DNA of 64,000 nt from Methanobacterium sp. (GCF_038562635.1 NZ_JBCFBO010000001.1:2024643-2088642), one strand, 5' to 3'; positions 8,653-18,546 are shown, numbered from the stretch's first letter. Notes: generated by a model from the letters alone, not told the origin. Made by a program: numbers and translations.

Positions 8653-9813
8653 TTAAATTCTTAAAAACTCATCCGGAGCAAGACTAGTAGCTAGCATCAC
8701 CATGTTGATATCTTTATGATCGGTCCAACTGCTGTATTTTCTGTTTTCATCATTTATCCAGAATTGATCTATATTTTCCCCAGCGGGTTTATATCTTAAG
8801 AGAGATTCAACCCGCTGCTGCATGGAATTATTAAACAAGTCGGGATTCTCTTTGATTAGCCCATGCAACTTTTCAACACCTTTTAAACCAATTGATAATC
8901 CAAGTTCGCGGAAAGCAAGGCGGTACCCTCCCGGAAGATCTAGGGAGTTACCTGCCACAAAAGATCCAAGGCAGGGTAATGATGAGTTTATAATTGTTTT
9001 AAGCAGGTTGTTGTAAGAAAAATCGTGCACTATCAATTGCGCGGTTCTTGATGCATCTGATAATAGGCCGCCGATGCCTAAAGGATCATTTGTAACCATA
9101 CTTTGGCCCCTGCAAATATGGGCCATATCATTTATCTCGGCACTGAGATTGAATTCATACAGCTGTTCGAAATCCTTAGCTGCGGCCTGCAGTTCGCTGT
9201 AGGTTATGAAACCATCGAGGGGGTCGTGCTGCCCCATGGCAAAAACAAGGGGATAGGTAAGGTCAATGCTCATTTTCCAGTGCATCCTTTTTTGGTGGTT
9301 TGAAGATGGGGCATAGGTAAAACTGGCATGAACAGCTTGTGCTAGCTCAATTGCCCATCGTAAATAGCTTGGGTTTCCAGAAACTTGACTAACTCGGTTT
9401 AAAGCGTGCATCCACTTTGTCAGGTAATGGTAGTACTGTCCATCTTGATCCCATTCCTGGCTCTCATCGAACCGTTCATTATGTTTGCGTTCGGGCAGCG
9501 GCTTTCCAATCCTAAGACCTCCTTTTGTGGGATGTAGTTCCCCTTCACCCTCGTCAAAGCCGCTGATCCATCCTGGGCGTGGATCGTCTGCACGGTGTTT
9601 GCCTAATGTATGGTGCACCTGGTTAACTAACTGGAATGCGAGATTTAAATAAGTTTTATCATCCGTCTGGCGGAAAAGTTCAAGGAAATTACAGACTGCA
9701 AATGCATCTGTCCATAAATAACGTCTAGGATTTGATTTAACTGGCTCAAGGCCAGTTGAACTTGCAAAATCAAGCATAATTTCTTTAACTGAATTAAGAT
9801 CCGTTTTTTGCAT
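8653..9813 (-). CDS. Putative alpha/alpha-barrel (six-hairpin glycosidase-like) protein
   Basis: The 386-residue protein has no signal peptide or membrane helix. Repeating helical pairs rich in aromatic residues (YLWTDAFAVCNFLELF, YYHYLTKWMHALNRV, RWAIELAQAVHASF, and a conserved-looking HRADDPRPGWISGFDEGEGE) suggest an alpha/alpha toroid like that of glycosidases or epimerases. A catalytic pair cannot be assigned. The ATG at 9813 has GGTGA 5 nt upstream, the same arrangement as the genes at 416 and 5212; a frame extension to 9858 includes that site. It stands alone, without an obvious operon partner. Confidence 0.6.
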   Translation of the reverse strand: MQKTDLNSVKEIMLDFASSTGLEPVKSNPRRYLWTDAFAVCNFLELFRQTDDKTYLNLAFQLVNQVHHTLGKHRADDPRPGWISGFDEGEGELHPTKGGLRIGKPLPERKHNERFDESQEWDQDGQYYHYLTKWMHALNRVSQVSGNPSYLRWAIELAQAVHASFTYAPSSNHQKRMHWKMSIDLTYPLVFAMGQHDPLDGFITYSELQAAAKDFEQLYEFNLSAEINDMAHICRGQSMVTNDPLGIGGLLSDASRTAQLIVHDFSYNNLLKTIINSSLPCLGSFVAGNSLDLPGGYRLAFRELGLSIGLKGVEKLHGLIKENPDLFNNSMQQRVESLLRYKPAGENIDQFWINDENRKYSSWTDHKDINMVMLATSLAPDEFLRI

Positions 9814-10031
9814 ATTTTTCACCAAAATTTTATCATACCTATTTATCAATTTGGGCATACTTATAATTTGTCGTGGTTTAAATGAGTTATTTTTATTTTA
9901 TGGGATTTATTAGGCAGTATTTTTTATTTATATAGTTTAAAAATAGATTTTTTTTAATTTTTGGTTATAAATTGATATTTAAAAATAGTAAATGAAAAAC
10001 AATAAAAATTTTGTAGATAAGATCTAAAATA

Positions 10032-10843
10032 TTATTCTGGATATAAATCTCTTAGGGCATCTTTAAATGGCGCGGGCCATAGACCACTTTTATCATCCAC
10101 TTCTTTAAGTGTTAACCAGCCGCCTGTTCCTGGATTATCACTAAAAATGTAGCAATAAATGTCATAAAAAATGTCACTGTATAATTTTTACTTTTTCCTG
10201 TTGTAAGATCAACATAAACATATCCAACTAATTGATCATCGTAGCCTCCTTGCCAGCTACTAATGAAGGTATATATTGGTACTTTCCAGATGTCTTTACC
10301 ATTTAAAGTTATTTTATGAGATTCCCCAACTGTTTCGTCACCAGTACTTTGAATATCTGCAATATATTGTGCTTTCAGTGCATCCAATGACTGCCATGTA
10401 TTCACAGGCGGGTTTAAATCTCCATTTTGTTTGCTCATCAATGTTTTTGCATCAACAGTAACAATCATTGAATCATCCATTTTAACTATCCAGTACTTTT
10501 TATCAGGAGTTAAAGAAGTATTAAATGTATGGGATGTATAAAAACCGCTTACTCCTTGATATAAGCGTGCTATAGATATAGCAGTTGTTTTGGGAGTTGA
10601 ATTATCAAATGTGGTGTAATCTTTGGAAAAGTCCTCTGGAAAAGTTTCATTTGTTGAAGATTCATTTACTGAATTCAATCCATCTGTTATATTTTTAGCC
10701 GATGAATTTAAATCATGTAAATTTCTAGGAGACATTGAATTATTAGCATTGACGGAACTGGAAAATATGGTTATTCCTATGCTGAATAAAGCGATTATAA
10801 TGCATATTAAACAGCCGAAAATTAGTAAATTTTTCTTTTCCAT
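10032..10843 (-). pseudogene. Secreted or anchored hypothetical protein interrupted by a frameshift
   Basis: From the ATG at 10843 the frame encodes an N-terminal membrane anchor (LLIFGCLICIIIALFSIGITIF), a serine/asparagine-rich linker and a mixed domain ending at VDLTTGKSK. After that it turns into a hydrophobic run with an early stop at 10112. In another frame the DNA continues with convincing coding sequence, FSDNPGTGGWLTLKEVDD then ALRDLYPE, to a stop at 10032-10034. One extra A in the A5 run (plus-strand T run 10185-10189) would join the halves into about 270 residues. This is either a real recent mutation or a homopolymer sequencing error. The protein family is not recognised. Confidence 0.65.
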
Positions 10844-10953
10844 GATTAAATTTCCTTTATTTGTTATAAGTAAACTTTAAGAGGAAAATATTATTCTAAA
10901 AAATTAAAAAAATATGAGAATTGTTTTTTGATTTTTATAAGCTTGAAATTAGG

Positions 10954-11301
10954 TCAATATGTAACTATTAGATGGATTTGTGATGAGTTGGCGATTAGCA
11001 GAGCTGCAGTTATTAGGAAGAAGAATGCATCATCAATCCTTAAATTTTTGTGGTATAAGTTGGAAAGGAAAATAGCTACTAAACCAAGGAACACTCCAAG
11101 ACCCAGCATAGCAAATATTTCCATTTTGAGATCATATCCTATGGACAAAAGGATTATACCTGCCATAGCAACATTTCCTATGGAATTCCAGGGCTTATTA
11201 TTCCTGTAAGCCGTCCATAATCCATATGTTAAACAACATAATAAAAGGCCAATAATTAACCATAGGCCTAAATGTACAATATCTATAATGATCACCCCCA
11301 T
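10954..11301 (-). CDS. Small multi-pass membrane protein coupled to the C39-like gene
   Basis: The 115 residues form about four hydrophobic helices (LWLIIGLLLCCLTYGLW, SIGNVAMAGIILLSIG, IFAMLGLGVFLGLVAIF, FFFLITAALLIA) with few charges. Its ATG lies inside the last codons of the upstream C39-like gene (ends overlap by about 10 bases), so the two are probably translated together. No family is recognised. It could be an immunity, export or anchor partner for the C39-like protein; that is a guess from position. Confidence 0.6.
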   Translation of the reverse strand: MGVIIIDIVHLGLWLIIGLLLCCLTYGLWTAYRNNKPWNSIGNVAMAGIILLSIGYDLKMEIFAMLGLGVFLGLVAIFLSNLYHKNLRIDDAFFFLITAALLIANSSQIHLIVTY

Positions 11302-12101
11302 TGTGCTTCATAGACGGTAACAACACCAGCAAATATAAGGCAGGGATTACCGGTAGCTATACCTGCACCTATACCGGCACATCCAAGTATTTTCAAACCC
11401 GTACGAGGCCAGTCAATAGTATATCTCATCCCTTTGATTTTTTGCATTTCTTCATTACTCAATATTGTACCACTAGCAAGTTGTTTATCGTTTGAATTAT
11501 TTGTTATAACTAATGCGTCTCCACTGTAGGCTACTTTAAAATTGGCCATAGTCATGTTAATGTTTCCAATGCTCGGATCTGCAAGATAAACTGTTTTATT
11601 GGTTATATTTGTTATAACACTGTATTGTCCTTCTCCGATGGTTAAATACACTATATTGCCTGATTGAAGATTATCAACCGATAAACTCATTCCATATGCA
11701 AATAAACCTTCACTTTGTGCTGCTTGAGCAAGTCCATACATTGTTGTTCCAGTTCCATCTGTTCCAGCAAGAGTTGCAAGTTGATCTTGTGTAATGTTAA
11801 TGTCAAAGTAATTTTGCACAACTGTAGCAAGTGCTGCAGGCCCACAATTATGATCTGTATTTGCCATTATGATTCCAGTGGTGTTTTTCTGAGATATGTC
11901 ATCATTCAAATTTTTTGTGGATGTATGGAATGATTTATTGGTATTGTTAACTACAATTGTATCATTAGGTGTATCGTTTATACTTGCTTGAATGTTGTTT
12001 ACAGAGCTTCCTGTACAGTTGGCAGCAGATACTGCTCCTGTAAACATAACTACCATGGTAAATAGGCTTATAAAAACTAAAATTTTTGTTAAATTATTCA
12101 T
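11292..12101 (-). CDS. Secreted C39-like cysteine peptidase homolog lacking the catalytic histidine
   Basis: A signal peptide ends near residue 27 (GAVSAANCT), followed by an Asn/Thr-rich linker and a C39-type domain. The nucleophile motif is present (NCGPAALATV, Cys86) and so is the distal acidic DPSIG (Asp175), but the catalytic histidine position in GEGQYSVI is Gln159; a single base change (CAA from CAC or CAT) would explain it. The last 35 residues are glycine-rich and hydrophobic (GCAGIGAGIATG), unlike the catalytic domain. GAGGTGAAGT precedes the ATG. Likely a cell-surface pseudo-peptidase or binding protein; family knowledge suggests active relatives process peptides or wall material. 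Confidence 0.75.
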   Translation of the reverse strand: MNNLTKILVFISLFTMVVMFTGAVSAANCTGSSVNNIQASINDTPNDTIVVNNTNKSFHTSTKNLNDDISQKNTTGIIMANTDHNCGPAALATVVQNYFDINITQDQLATLAGTDGTGTTMYGLAQAAQSEGLFAYGMSLSVDNLQSGNIVYLTIGEGQYSVITNITNKTVYLADPSIGNINMTMANFKVAYSGDALVITNNSNDKQLASGTILSNEEMQKIKGMRYTIDWPRTGLKILGCAGIGAGIATGNPCLIFAGVVTVYEAQWG

Positions 12102-12326
12102 ACTTCACCTCTTATTAATGTAATTAGTTACTTACATAAAATGGAAAGTATGTATTAATTAACATTTTCCCTTGTAAAAGTATTTTACCATTGTTTAGCG
12201 ATATTGAAGGCTTAATACTGGTAAAATTTAGTAATTAAATCAAATAATCAAAAATTTCAAAAAAATAGAGAATTAAATTAAGAAATGATGATTATTTGAT
12301 CTAACCAAAAACTCAAAAAAGAAAGC

Positions 12327-12755
12327 TCAATCCCAAACACAAAGCCTGAAAATATAACCATCACAGCTTTTAACGCCAACTGCAACATCTCTCGCTTCTT
12401 TCATATCTGCATTGGCTGCAATTGTAATATTAAGCTGAGCTTCTGTGAGGTTGTATTTGGTGCTGTTAAGTGTCTGGTTTAAATAGGCGCCTGCTGCCTG
12501 TCCCGCTTCTTTGGTCCCGCTTTGGTCATTATTATGGGTATACAGTATATTGGCGACATTTTGAAGGACTGAAGGATCTTCAGGCCCTTTTTTGTAAGCT
12601 GCCATGGTTTCTAAGACATCTTGAGCGTTATGGGAGAGGCGAATCTGTGAAGATAATGGGGATTCATTTACACTGGCCACTGCAGCTAGTGCAATAAAAA
12701 CAATTACTAGAGCAAGTACTGCGTCTAGAGTAAACACGAATCCATTATCTTCCAT
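12327..12755 (-). CDS. Pilin-like single-span surface protein
   Basis: A short acidic N-terminus (MEDNGFVFTLDA) precedes one strongly hydrophobic helix (VLALVIVFIALAAVASV) and a hydrophilic C-terminal domain ending in a cysteine pair (SCDGYIFRLC). This is the layout of archaeal pilin-like or secretion-associated proteins. The ATG at 12755 follows GGATGA; an ATG at 12767 is a possible alternative. No partner pilin or secretion genes are adjacent, so the assembly machinery is elsewhere. Confidence 0.55.
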   Translation of the reverse strand: MEDNGFVFTLDAVLALVIVFIALAAVASVNESPLSSQIRLSHNAQDVLETMAAYKKGPEDPSVLQNVANILYTHNNDQSGTKEAGQAAGAYLNQTLNSTKYNLTEAQLNITIAANADMKEARDVAVGVKSCDGYIFRLCVWD

Positions 12756-12862
12756 AAAATCATCCATTTTCAGTTAGTTACATGTCCTAATCTGTCAATG
12801 GATTATTTATATGGTCCTATTCTCCAATTATTGAATTATAAAATAAGAGAACTGTAAAGAAA

Positions 12863-14224
12863 TCATTTTTCCCTTACAGCTTTTACAACATCATCTTTTT
12901 TCTTTATGGCAGCTAAGGCAGCATTTTGGACCTTTTCTTTCATGATTTCAAAGTCTTCAGGGGTGGTATCTCCAACCACCTTTTTAATTTTGGTATAAGC
13001 TGCTTCTCTAAACAGAGGTGTTAATGCTTCTTCAGCGCCGTCTCTTATGAGTTTAGCTTTTCCAGTGTCGTCGACATAACCAATTTCAGCTATATCTACA
13101 TTAGCTCCAGAAACTGCCTTTTTAACTTCTTCAGCAATATCTTCCGGCGCGATTATCATTAAAGAATCTACTGAAACTCCAAGTGGGTCTATATCCAGCT
13201 TTTCAAGCATTTCCAGTACCTTTGGATTTATCAGTCCCCTTATCTTATCGTCGAAAACTGTTAACCCAACTCCAGTAGTGCTTGCGATTTCATGTGCGTC
13301 TCCTCTAAGACCTCCGTTTGTAACGTCGGTCATTGCATGGACTTCTGGAAGTAACCCTGCATTAGAAATGGCTTCAGATGCTTTTATGAAACTGACATCC
13401 ATTGTTTCGTCCACCACGTCGAACATACCGTGGTATATTGCAGTTGTGGTTATGGTCCCTCCTCCAGAACCTTCAGTCATTAAAATAACATCTCCTTTTT
13501 CGGCACGTTTCCTTGCAGTTGGAGGATATTCAGATACTCCTACTGCACCCACTGCACTTACCAGTCTATCACCTAAAACCATGTCTCCACCGACTCTGAG
13601 AGTACTCCCTGCTACAAGAGGCACGTTTACAAGTTCTGAAACTGCACAGACTCCTGCAGTAAAATCAAAGAGTTTTCCAACATCTCCATCGTCTGCAAGG
13701 TGAAGATCACTTAGTATCGCGACAGGGTCAGCTCCCATAACGCACACGTCTCGAAGTGATGCCCTGGCAACGTGAAATCCTCCTAAGAACGGATATTCAC
13801 TTAAACGGGAGTGTATTCCATCAACAGCTGTTGTCACGTAAATATCGTTGGATCCAACACTTTTTTTGATTACTCCTCCGTCGTCCTGGGCTTCAGGTGT
13901 TATAAATGCGTTTGTATGGGTGCTTGACACGATATCTGCGATTCTCCTGTGAACGAAGAAATCTCCTTCTCCCCTGGAACCGACACCGATTTCTCCCATT
14001 TTAACGTCTGCTTTTGGATAATTTATTAAATCCCTCAGGAAATCATCTGGATGAGATTCAATTGTTAAGGTGTTTTTAACCTCTTCAATCACAGCAGATG
14101 CCATTTTAGAAGCTTGTTCTGGGTTTATATTTTTATATTCTAATATTTTGTCCCTTAAACTATTTTCAACGGATTTTTCATCATTCTGATTTATTGCCTG
14201 TCTTACAAAGCCTTCTATGTCCAC
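12863..14224 (-). CDS. AIR synthase-related (PurM/SelD/HypE superfamily) ATP-binding protein
   Basis: Residues about 70-400 follow the PurM-like two-domain fold: a glycine/aspartate-rich first domain (SVGSNDIYVTTAVDGIH, RDVCVMGADPVA, LVAGSTLRVGGD) and a second domain with GSGGGTITTTA, AMTDVTNGGLRGDAHE and DPLGVSVDS. A ~65-residue helical extension precedes it. Such proteins use ATP to activate amide or carboxylate substrates; the methanogen version has no firm substrate known to me. The start is a GTG after GGAGATATCAC. It is convergent with nothing and separated from its neighbours, so it is probably a single-gene unit. Confidence 0.75.
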   Translation of the reverse strand: MDIEGFVRQAINQNDEKSVENSLRDKILEYKNINPEQASKMASAVIEEVKNTLTIESHPDDFLRDLINYPKADVKMGEIGVGSRGEGDFFVHRRIADIVSSTHTNAFITPEAQDDGGVIKKSVGSNDIYVTTAVDGIHSRLSEYPFLGGFHVARASLRDVCVMGADPVAILSDLHLADDGDVGKLFDFTAGVCAVSELVNVPLVAGSTLRVGGDMVLGDRLVSAVGAVGVSEYPPTARKRAEKGDVILMTEGSGGGTITTTAIYHGMFDVVDETMDVSFIKASEAISNAGLLPEVHAMTDVTNGGLRGDAHEIASTTGVGLTVFDDKIRGLINPKVLEMLEKLDIDPLGVSVDSLMIIAPEDIAEEVKKAVSGANVDIAEIGYVDDTGKAKLIRDGAEEALTPLFREAAYTKIKKVVGDTTPEDFEIMKEKVQNAALAAIKKKDDVVKAVREK

Positions 14225-14489
14225 GTGATATCTCCTTGAATGTTTTAAATGAAATTTTATGATTTATAATCGACTTAATTTTATATTTTAATTGATCTTT
14301 ATTGTAACTCTATTACACTTAAATATATAATTATAATATTCAAAAAGATCATATTTAATCTAAGGAGTATATTGGCTAGATTATGTTGGGCTTATGATTA
14401 TTTAGGATAAAAATAGTTTAAAATGGTTTAATCTGGCTTTAAAGTGAATAACATTTGAATTTATAATTTAACTGGATGGTGAGGTAATT

Positions 14490-15317
14490 ATGAAAAGAGA
14501 TGTTATTAAGATTAATGAAGAAAAATGTACAGGATGTGGCGAATGTATTCCTGGCTGTCCTGAAGGAGCTTTACAGGTAATTGAAGGAAAAGCAAGACTG
14601 ATCAGTGATTTATTCTGTGACGGTTTAGGGGCATGTATTGGAAACTGTCCTCAGGGAGCTATAGAAATTGAACAGAGAGAAGCTGAGCCTTATGATGAAA
14701 ATAAAGTTATGAAAAATATAATAAGGGGAGGGCCCAGTGTTATAATGGCCCATTTAAAGCACCTATCTGATCACGGCCAGAAAGACCTTCTTAATCAGGC
14801 TGTTGATTTTCTAAAAGAAAGGAATATTGATATCCCTGACTATGAGAAAGGATCATCATTTGAGTGTGCTTGTCCGGGTTCAATGGCAGTGGATTTGAGT
14901 CAAAAGCCTGAAACTGAAAATGAACCTCAGATAAGGGTTAGCCCTGAACTTAGAAACTGGCCGGTGCAATTACAGCTTTTAAATCCAAATGCACCCTATT
15001 TTAAAAATGCAGACCTTTTGATCTCAGCGGACTGCGCACCGTTTGCATATGCTAACTTCCATCAGGAATTCTTAAAGGACAAAGTTTTAATAATTCTCTG
15101 CCCGAAGCTGGATAAGACTATAGATATTTATGTGGATAAATTGACTGAAATTTTCCAAAAACAGGACATAAACTCTATTTCAATAGTACATATGGAAGTT
15201 CCATGCTGTTCAGGAATTGAAGTTATAGTCAGGAGAGCATTAGAGAAAGCTCAAAAGGATATACCTCTTAAAGACTACACTATTTCTATATCTGGTGAAA
15301 TGATACAGACAAAATAA
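14490..15317 (+). CDS. Dicluster 4Fe-4S ferredoxin with C-terminal cysteine-containing domain
   Basis: The N-terminus holds CTGCGECIPGCP and a second motif CDGLGACIGNCP, the widened spacing typical of this group. The rest is a ~200-residue domain with further cysteines (FECACPG, ISADCAPFAYANF, IILCPK, VPCCSGIEV) that could bind another metal or cluster. Homologs are common in methanogens and other anaerobes as small electron-transfer proteins. GGTGAGGTAATT precedes the ATG. A hairpin terminator follows directly. Confidence 0.75.
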   Translation: MKRDVIKINEEKCTGCGECIPGCPEGALQVIEGKARLISDLFCDGLGACIGNCPQGAIEIEQREAEPYDENKVMKNIIRGGPSVIMAHLKHLSDHGQKDLLNQAVDFLKERNIDIPDYEKGSSFECACPGSMAVDLSQKPETENEPQIRVSPELRNWPVQLQLLNPNAPYFKNADLLISADCAPFAYANFHQEFLKDKVLIILCPKLDKTIDIYVDKLTEIFQKQDINSISIVHMEVPCCSGIEVIVRRALEKAQKDIPLKDYTISISGEMIQTK

Positions 15318-15323
15318 AAATGT

Positions 15324-15355
15324 AATTAAAGGTTTTATTATCCTTTAATTTTTTT
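15324..15355. terminator. Hairpin with T-run between convergent genes
   Basis: The inverted repeat AATTAAAGG (15324-15332) and CCTTTAATT (15342-15350) runs straight into T7. On the other strand a T5 run also follows, so it may serve both the ferredoxin gene and hisH. Confidence 0.6.
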
Positions 15356-15371
15356 AATTTAAAAAATTTTA

Positions 15372-15977
15372 TTATTTGGAGGGAATACTCTTTACAAAAT
15401 TCTTTAAAATGTTTAAACCCACTTCGCCGCTTTTTTCTGGGTGAAATTGAGTAGCAAAGACATTATCTCTGCACACAGCTGCAGTTAAGTCAATTCCATA
15501 GCTGGTAGTTGCAGCTATTATATCTTCGTCATCTGGCTTTGCGTAATAGGAGTGGACAAAGTACATATAATCATTTTCAATTCCATTGAGTATTGAACAT
15601 TCATTTACAATTTTCAGGTTATTCCATCCCATATGTGGTATTTTAAGGCCTTCTTCTGGAATTTTCACCACTTCGCCTTTAAATATATCGAGACCTTTTA
15701 CTCCTTTATTTTCCTGGCTTTTTGTAAATAATACCTGTAGTCCCAAACAAACCCCTAAAAATGGTTTTCCATTATTTATGTGTTCATGAATTATGTCTTT
15801 GTAGCTTTCAAGGTGTTCCATAGCTGTTCCAAATGCACCAACTCCGGGTAGGACCAGTGCATCAGCTTTTTCCATTTCATGGATATCCTGGGATATTACT
15901 GTTTCTTCACCTATCTTTGTGAATCCATTTTTAATGCTTTTGAGGTTTCCGGATCCATAATTAATTATAACTATCAT
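15372..15977 (-). CDS. hisH: Imidazole glycerol phosphate synthase glutaminase subunit HisH
   Basis: The class I glutamine amidotransferase triad is present: the nucleophile Cys in FLGVCLGLQ and His/Glu in QFHPEKSG. NYGSGNLKSI and PGVGAFGTAME are the HisH signatures. It supplies ammonia to HisF for the histidine/purine branch reaction. No other his gene is in the window. It lies downstream of a sugar nucleotidyltransferase-cupin gene, so a HisH paralog used in sugar amination is a less likely alternative. Confidence 0.9.
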   Translation of the reverse strand: MIVIINYGSGNLKSIKNGFTKIGEETVISQDIHEMEKADALVLPGVGAFGTAMEHLESYKDIIHEHINNGKPFLGVCLGLQVLFTKSQENKGVKGLDIFKGEVVKIPEEGLKIPHMGWNNLKIVNECSILNGIENDYMYFVHSYYAKPDDEDIIAATTSYGIDLTAAVCRDNVFATQFHPEKSGEVGLNILKNFVKSIPSK

Positions 15978-16008
15978 ATTTACCCATTTTTAATCATTTA
16001 AAAAGTGT

Positions 16009-17067
16009 TTAAGGGGATATTGATTTATCTTGTGCTGCTCTGACATAGAAGTCATTTACACGTATGGTATCGTTTAGATGTGGTGTTGAAACCTCGTGTA
16101 AAACTGTGTTTTCCATTGCAACTATTGAATGAGGTTTTCCTGGTTCTATTCTTACTGTGTCGTTCTTTCCAAAGTATTCTTTTCTGTCTTCAAATTCTAT
16201 GTAACCAGAACCGCTTACTATGTACATAGTTTCATCTTTTTCAGAGTGGTAATGGAAAGAGGTTTGATATCCTTCTCTTATGAATAATTCTTTTGTCAGG
16301 TATTTTTCTGTGTAAATAAGGACCTTTTCATAGCCCCATGGTTTATCTTCCCTGTTTTTATATTCTTTCTTGATCTGTTCCAGTTCTTTGGATGTATCAA
16401 TTGCCATCCAGAAAAGGCCATCTTCTTTGTAGTAACCGAGCTGGTTTTCGTTGGCCATCATTGGGAATACTGTCTTTTCGATGTCTCCAATTTCGAAATC
16501 CCCGAAATTAATTTCTCCGTTTGAGAAATAAATTCCTCCATTGATATAATAATCGAGAACAGGTTTTTCCTTGAATGATACCAGTTTATCTCCACTAACT
16601 TCAACTATTCCATACGGAGAAACCATTTTAGTTATAAACATGGAAAGAGGATAATCAGATTTTTCGCCTTGATGAATCATTTTCTTGAGATTTAAATCTG
16701 CAACAACGTCTCCATTCCTTATTACGCATTGTTCTTTGTCGTTTACGTGTTCCATACCTAATCGAATAGCATTTAAAGTTCCGAGTGGTTCATCTTCAAT
16801 TACATATTCAATTTTCATCCCGTTAAAATCATTACCATACCTTTCTTCGATTTTTTCACTTAAAAATCCAGTTAAAAGGAGTACACGATCCACACCAGCG
16901 TTTTTAAAGTCGAACATCTGTTTATCAAGAATTGTGTAGGTATCGTGACCTTCTAAAATTGAATAATCGTATTTAATTTCAACTAATGGCTTTGGAACTT
17001 TCTCTGTAAGCGGTCTTAATCTTTTACCAAAGCCCCCGCAAAGTATCATACCTGCTGTTTTGCTCAT
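16009..17067 (-). CDS. Sugar-1-phosphate nucleotidyltransferase fused to a cupin domain
   Basis: Residues 1-230 are a nucleotidyltransferase with GMILCGGFGKRLRPLTEKVPKPL (shortened here to its signature GGFGKRLRPLT), an acidic metal site (RNGDVVAD) and INGGIYF. Residues about 240-345 form a cupin with metal histidines (SFHYHSEKDE, GKPHSI) and the phosphomannose-isomerase-like PWGYEKVL. The fusion resembles mannose-1-phosphate guanylyltransferase/mannose-6-phosphate isomerase-type proteins that make nucleotide sugars for surface glycans. GGTGAT-AA precedes the ATG. The exact sugar is unknown. Confidence 0.82.
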   Translation of the reverse strand: MSKTAGMILCGGFGKRLRPLTEKVPKPLVEIKYDYSILEGHDTYTILDKQMFDFKNAGVDRVLLLTGFLSEKIEERYGNDFNGMKIEYVIEDEPLGTLNAIRLGMEHVNDKEQCVIRNGDVVADLNLKKMIHQGEKSDYPLSMFITKMVSPYGIVEVSGDKLVSFKEKPVLDYYINGGIYFSNGEINFGDFEIGDIEKTVFPMMANENQLGYYKEDGLFWMAIDTSKELEQIKKEYKNREDKPWGYEKVLIYTEKYLTKELFIREGYQTSFHYHSEKDETMYIVSGSGYIEFEDRKEYFGKNDTVRIEPGKPHSIVAMENTVLHEVSTPHLNDTIRVNDFYVRAAQDKSISP

Positions 17068-17207
17068 TTTATCACCATTTACTTATTAGTATAATATTTT
17101 GTTTTTATAAGATATTAATACTTTATCTTTACTTATTAAGAGTGAATTAATTTAATTTTGACTATCTAAATTTTCTCAATTTGATTATGTCAGTTATAAC
17201 TTTAAAC

Positions 17208-18278
17208 TTAACTTAAAATCTCCCTTAAAACTTCACCGAAGTCAGATTGTACTATGTTATCAGTACCTAATGTTTTGGAGTGTGCATCAAGTTCTGTAAC
17301 GACGTATTTGTATCCTATCTTTTTTAAGGGCTCTACTAATCTAGGACCGTCTGTTATTGCAAGGGTATCTGCATCTATGGTTTCTATTGGTACTGCATGA
17401 GGCACTCCTGCAACAATTACGAAATCGATATTTTTATCCTTTAGGGCTTTCGCAGCTTTTTCACCAGTTATGGGATATTCATCAAGCCCTCCTGTTATTA
17501 TATCGATATTTACTCCATTATTTTTGAGTTCTTCTTTAATATTTGCTGCATGCTGTCTTATTCTTGGAAGTCCAATATTTTCATCAAGATTTGCAATTAC
17601 AATAGGCTTATTTTCGCTGTTTATTTTCTCAAATGGAATTTTCAAGATATCAGCAAAAAGGTAAGAAGTTTCTTTTTTTGCATTGAGGATAATAGCGGTT
17701 TTTGCATTGTTTTTAAGCTTTTCTATGAGTATATTTGCTATTTTCTGCTTTTCGTCACCATAAGATGGGGCTATATAGCCTCCCTGTGCCATTCCACGGG
17801 TTTTTTCGATTTCTGTTGCTAATTTAAGCATTTTTGACTGCCTTTCACATTCTGCAACTGGTATAATCCCGTCTTTACTTGCAGCTTCCAGTACTGCTAT
17901 GGCCCCTTCTGTATTGTCTCCTTCACTTAATCCACCATGGGATTCTACAGCAATTACTGTTGCATTTATATTTGCACTTTGGATTGCTTCTTTCAAGTCT
18001 TCTCCGATTATCATACTTGCACAGGTTCCAACGATCCCCACAAGTTTTGGAGAAAACATTGACTCTACTTCTTTTAATGTTTCTTCCAGTTTATCCGAAG
18101 CTCCAAAAATAAAGTCATTTTCAGACATTGCAGTAGTTACAACTCTCACTCCGTCATTTTCAAGGAGCCTCCCTGTTCTAAAACAGCAGCCGTGAGGGCC
18201 GTGAAGTATAATAACATCGGCATTCATGTCTCTTAATGTGTATAATGATGCAGCAATTGGACTTGGTCTTGGATGCAA
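17208..18278 (-). CDS. cfbD: Ni-sirohydrochlorin a,c-diamide reductive cyclase subunit CfbD
   Basis: This nitrogenase component 1-like protein, with CfbC, reduces Ni-sirohydrochlorin diamide during coenzyme F430 synthesis, needed by methyl-CoM reductase. The diagnostic N-terminus HPRPSPIAASLYTLRD and HGPHGCCFRTGRLLE are present, with a second cysteine in GTCASMI for the [4Fe-4S] site. The start is set at the TTG of 18278, because GGTGA lies 4 nt upstream; the frame is open to a TTG at 18335 but that extension is poor. cfbC is not adjacent. Confidence 0.92.
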   Translation of the reverse strand: MHPRPSPIAASLYTLRDMNADVIILHGPHGCCFRTGRLLENDGVRVVTTAMSENDFIFGASDKLEETLKEVESMFSPKLVGIVGTCASMIIGEDLKEAIQSANINATVIAVESHGGLSEGDNTEGAIAVLEAASKDGIIPVAECERQSKMLKLATEIEKTRGMAQGGYIAPSYGDEKQKIANILIEKLKNNAKTAIILNAKKETSYLFADILKIPFEKINSENKPIVIANLDENIGLPRIRQHAANIKEELKNNGVNIDIITGGLDEYPITGEKAAKALKDKNIDFVIVAGVPHAVPIETIDADTLAITDGPRLVEPLKKIGYKYVVTELDAHSKTLGTDNIVQSDFGEVLREILS

Positions 18279-18546
18279 TTTTTCACCTCTAAAGTAACTG
18301 ATTTCGTTGAATATGTATTTTAGTAGCTTTATCAATTTAAATAAGCTTAATGTTGTTTAGTTTTATGTTAAAATATTAAATCGGCTAATATTTTTAACAC
18401 AATATTTTTTCTTTTAAGCCTATATTAACTCTGGTAAATATAAGATTTAAGGTGAGGAGTTGTATAATAATTGTATATGTTTAATTAATATTTTAATAAA
18501 TTAAAGTCTTGAATTGAAATTTAAATGGATGTAATGCTGTGGGGGC

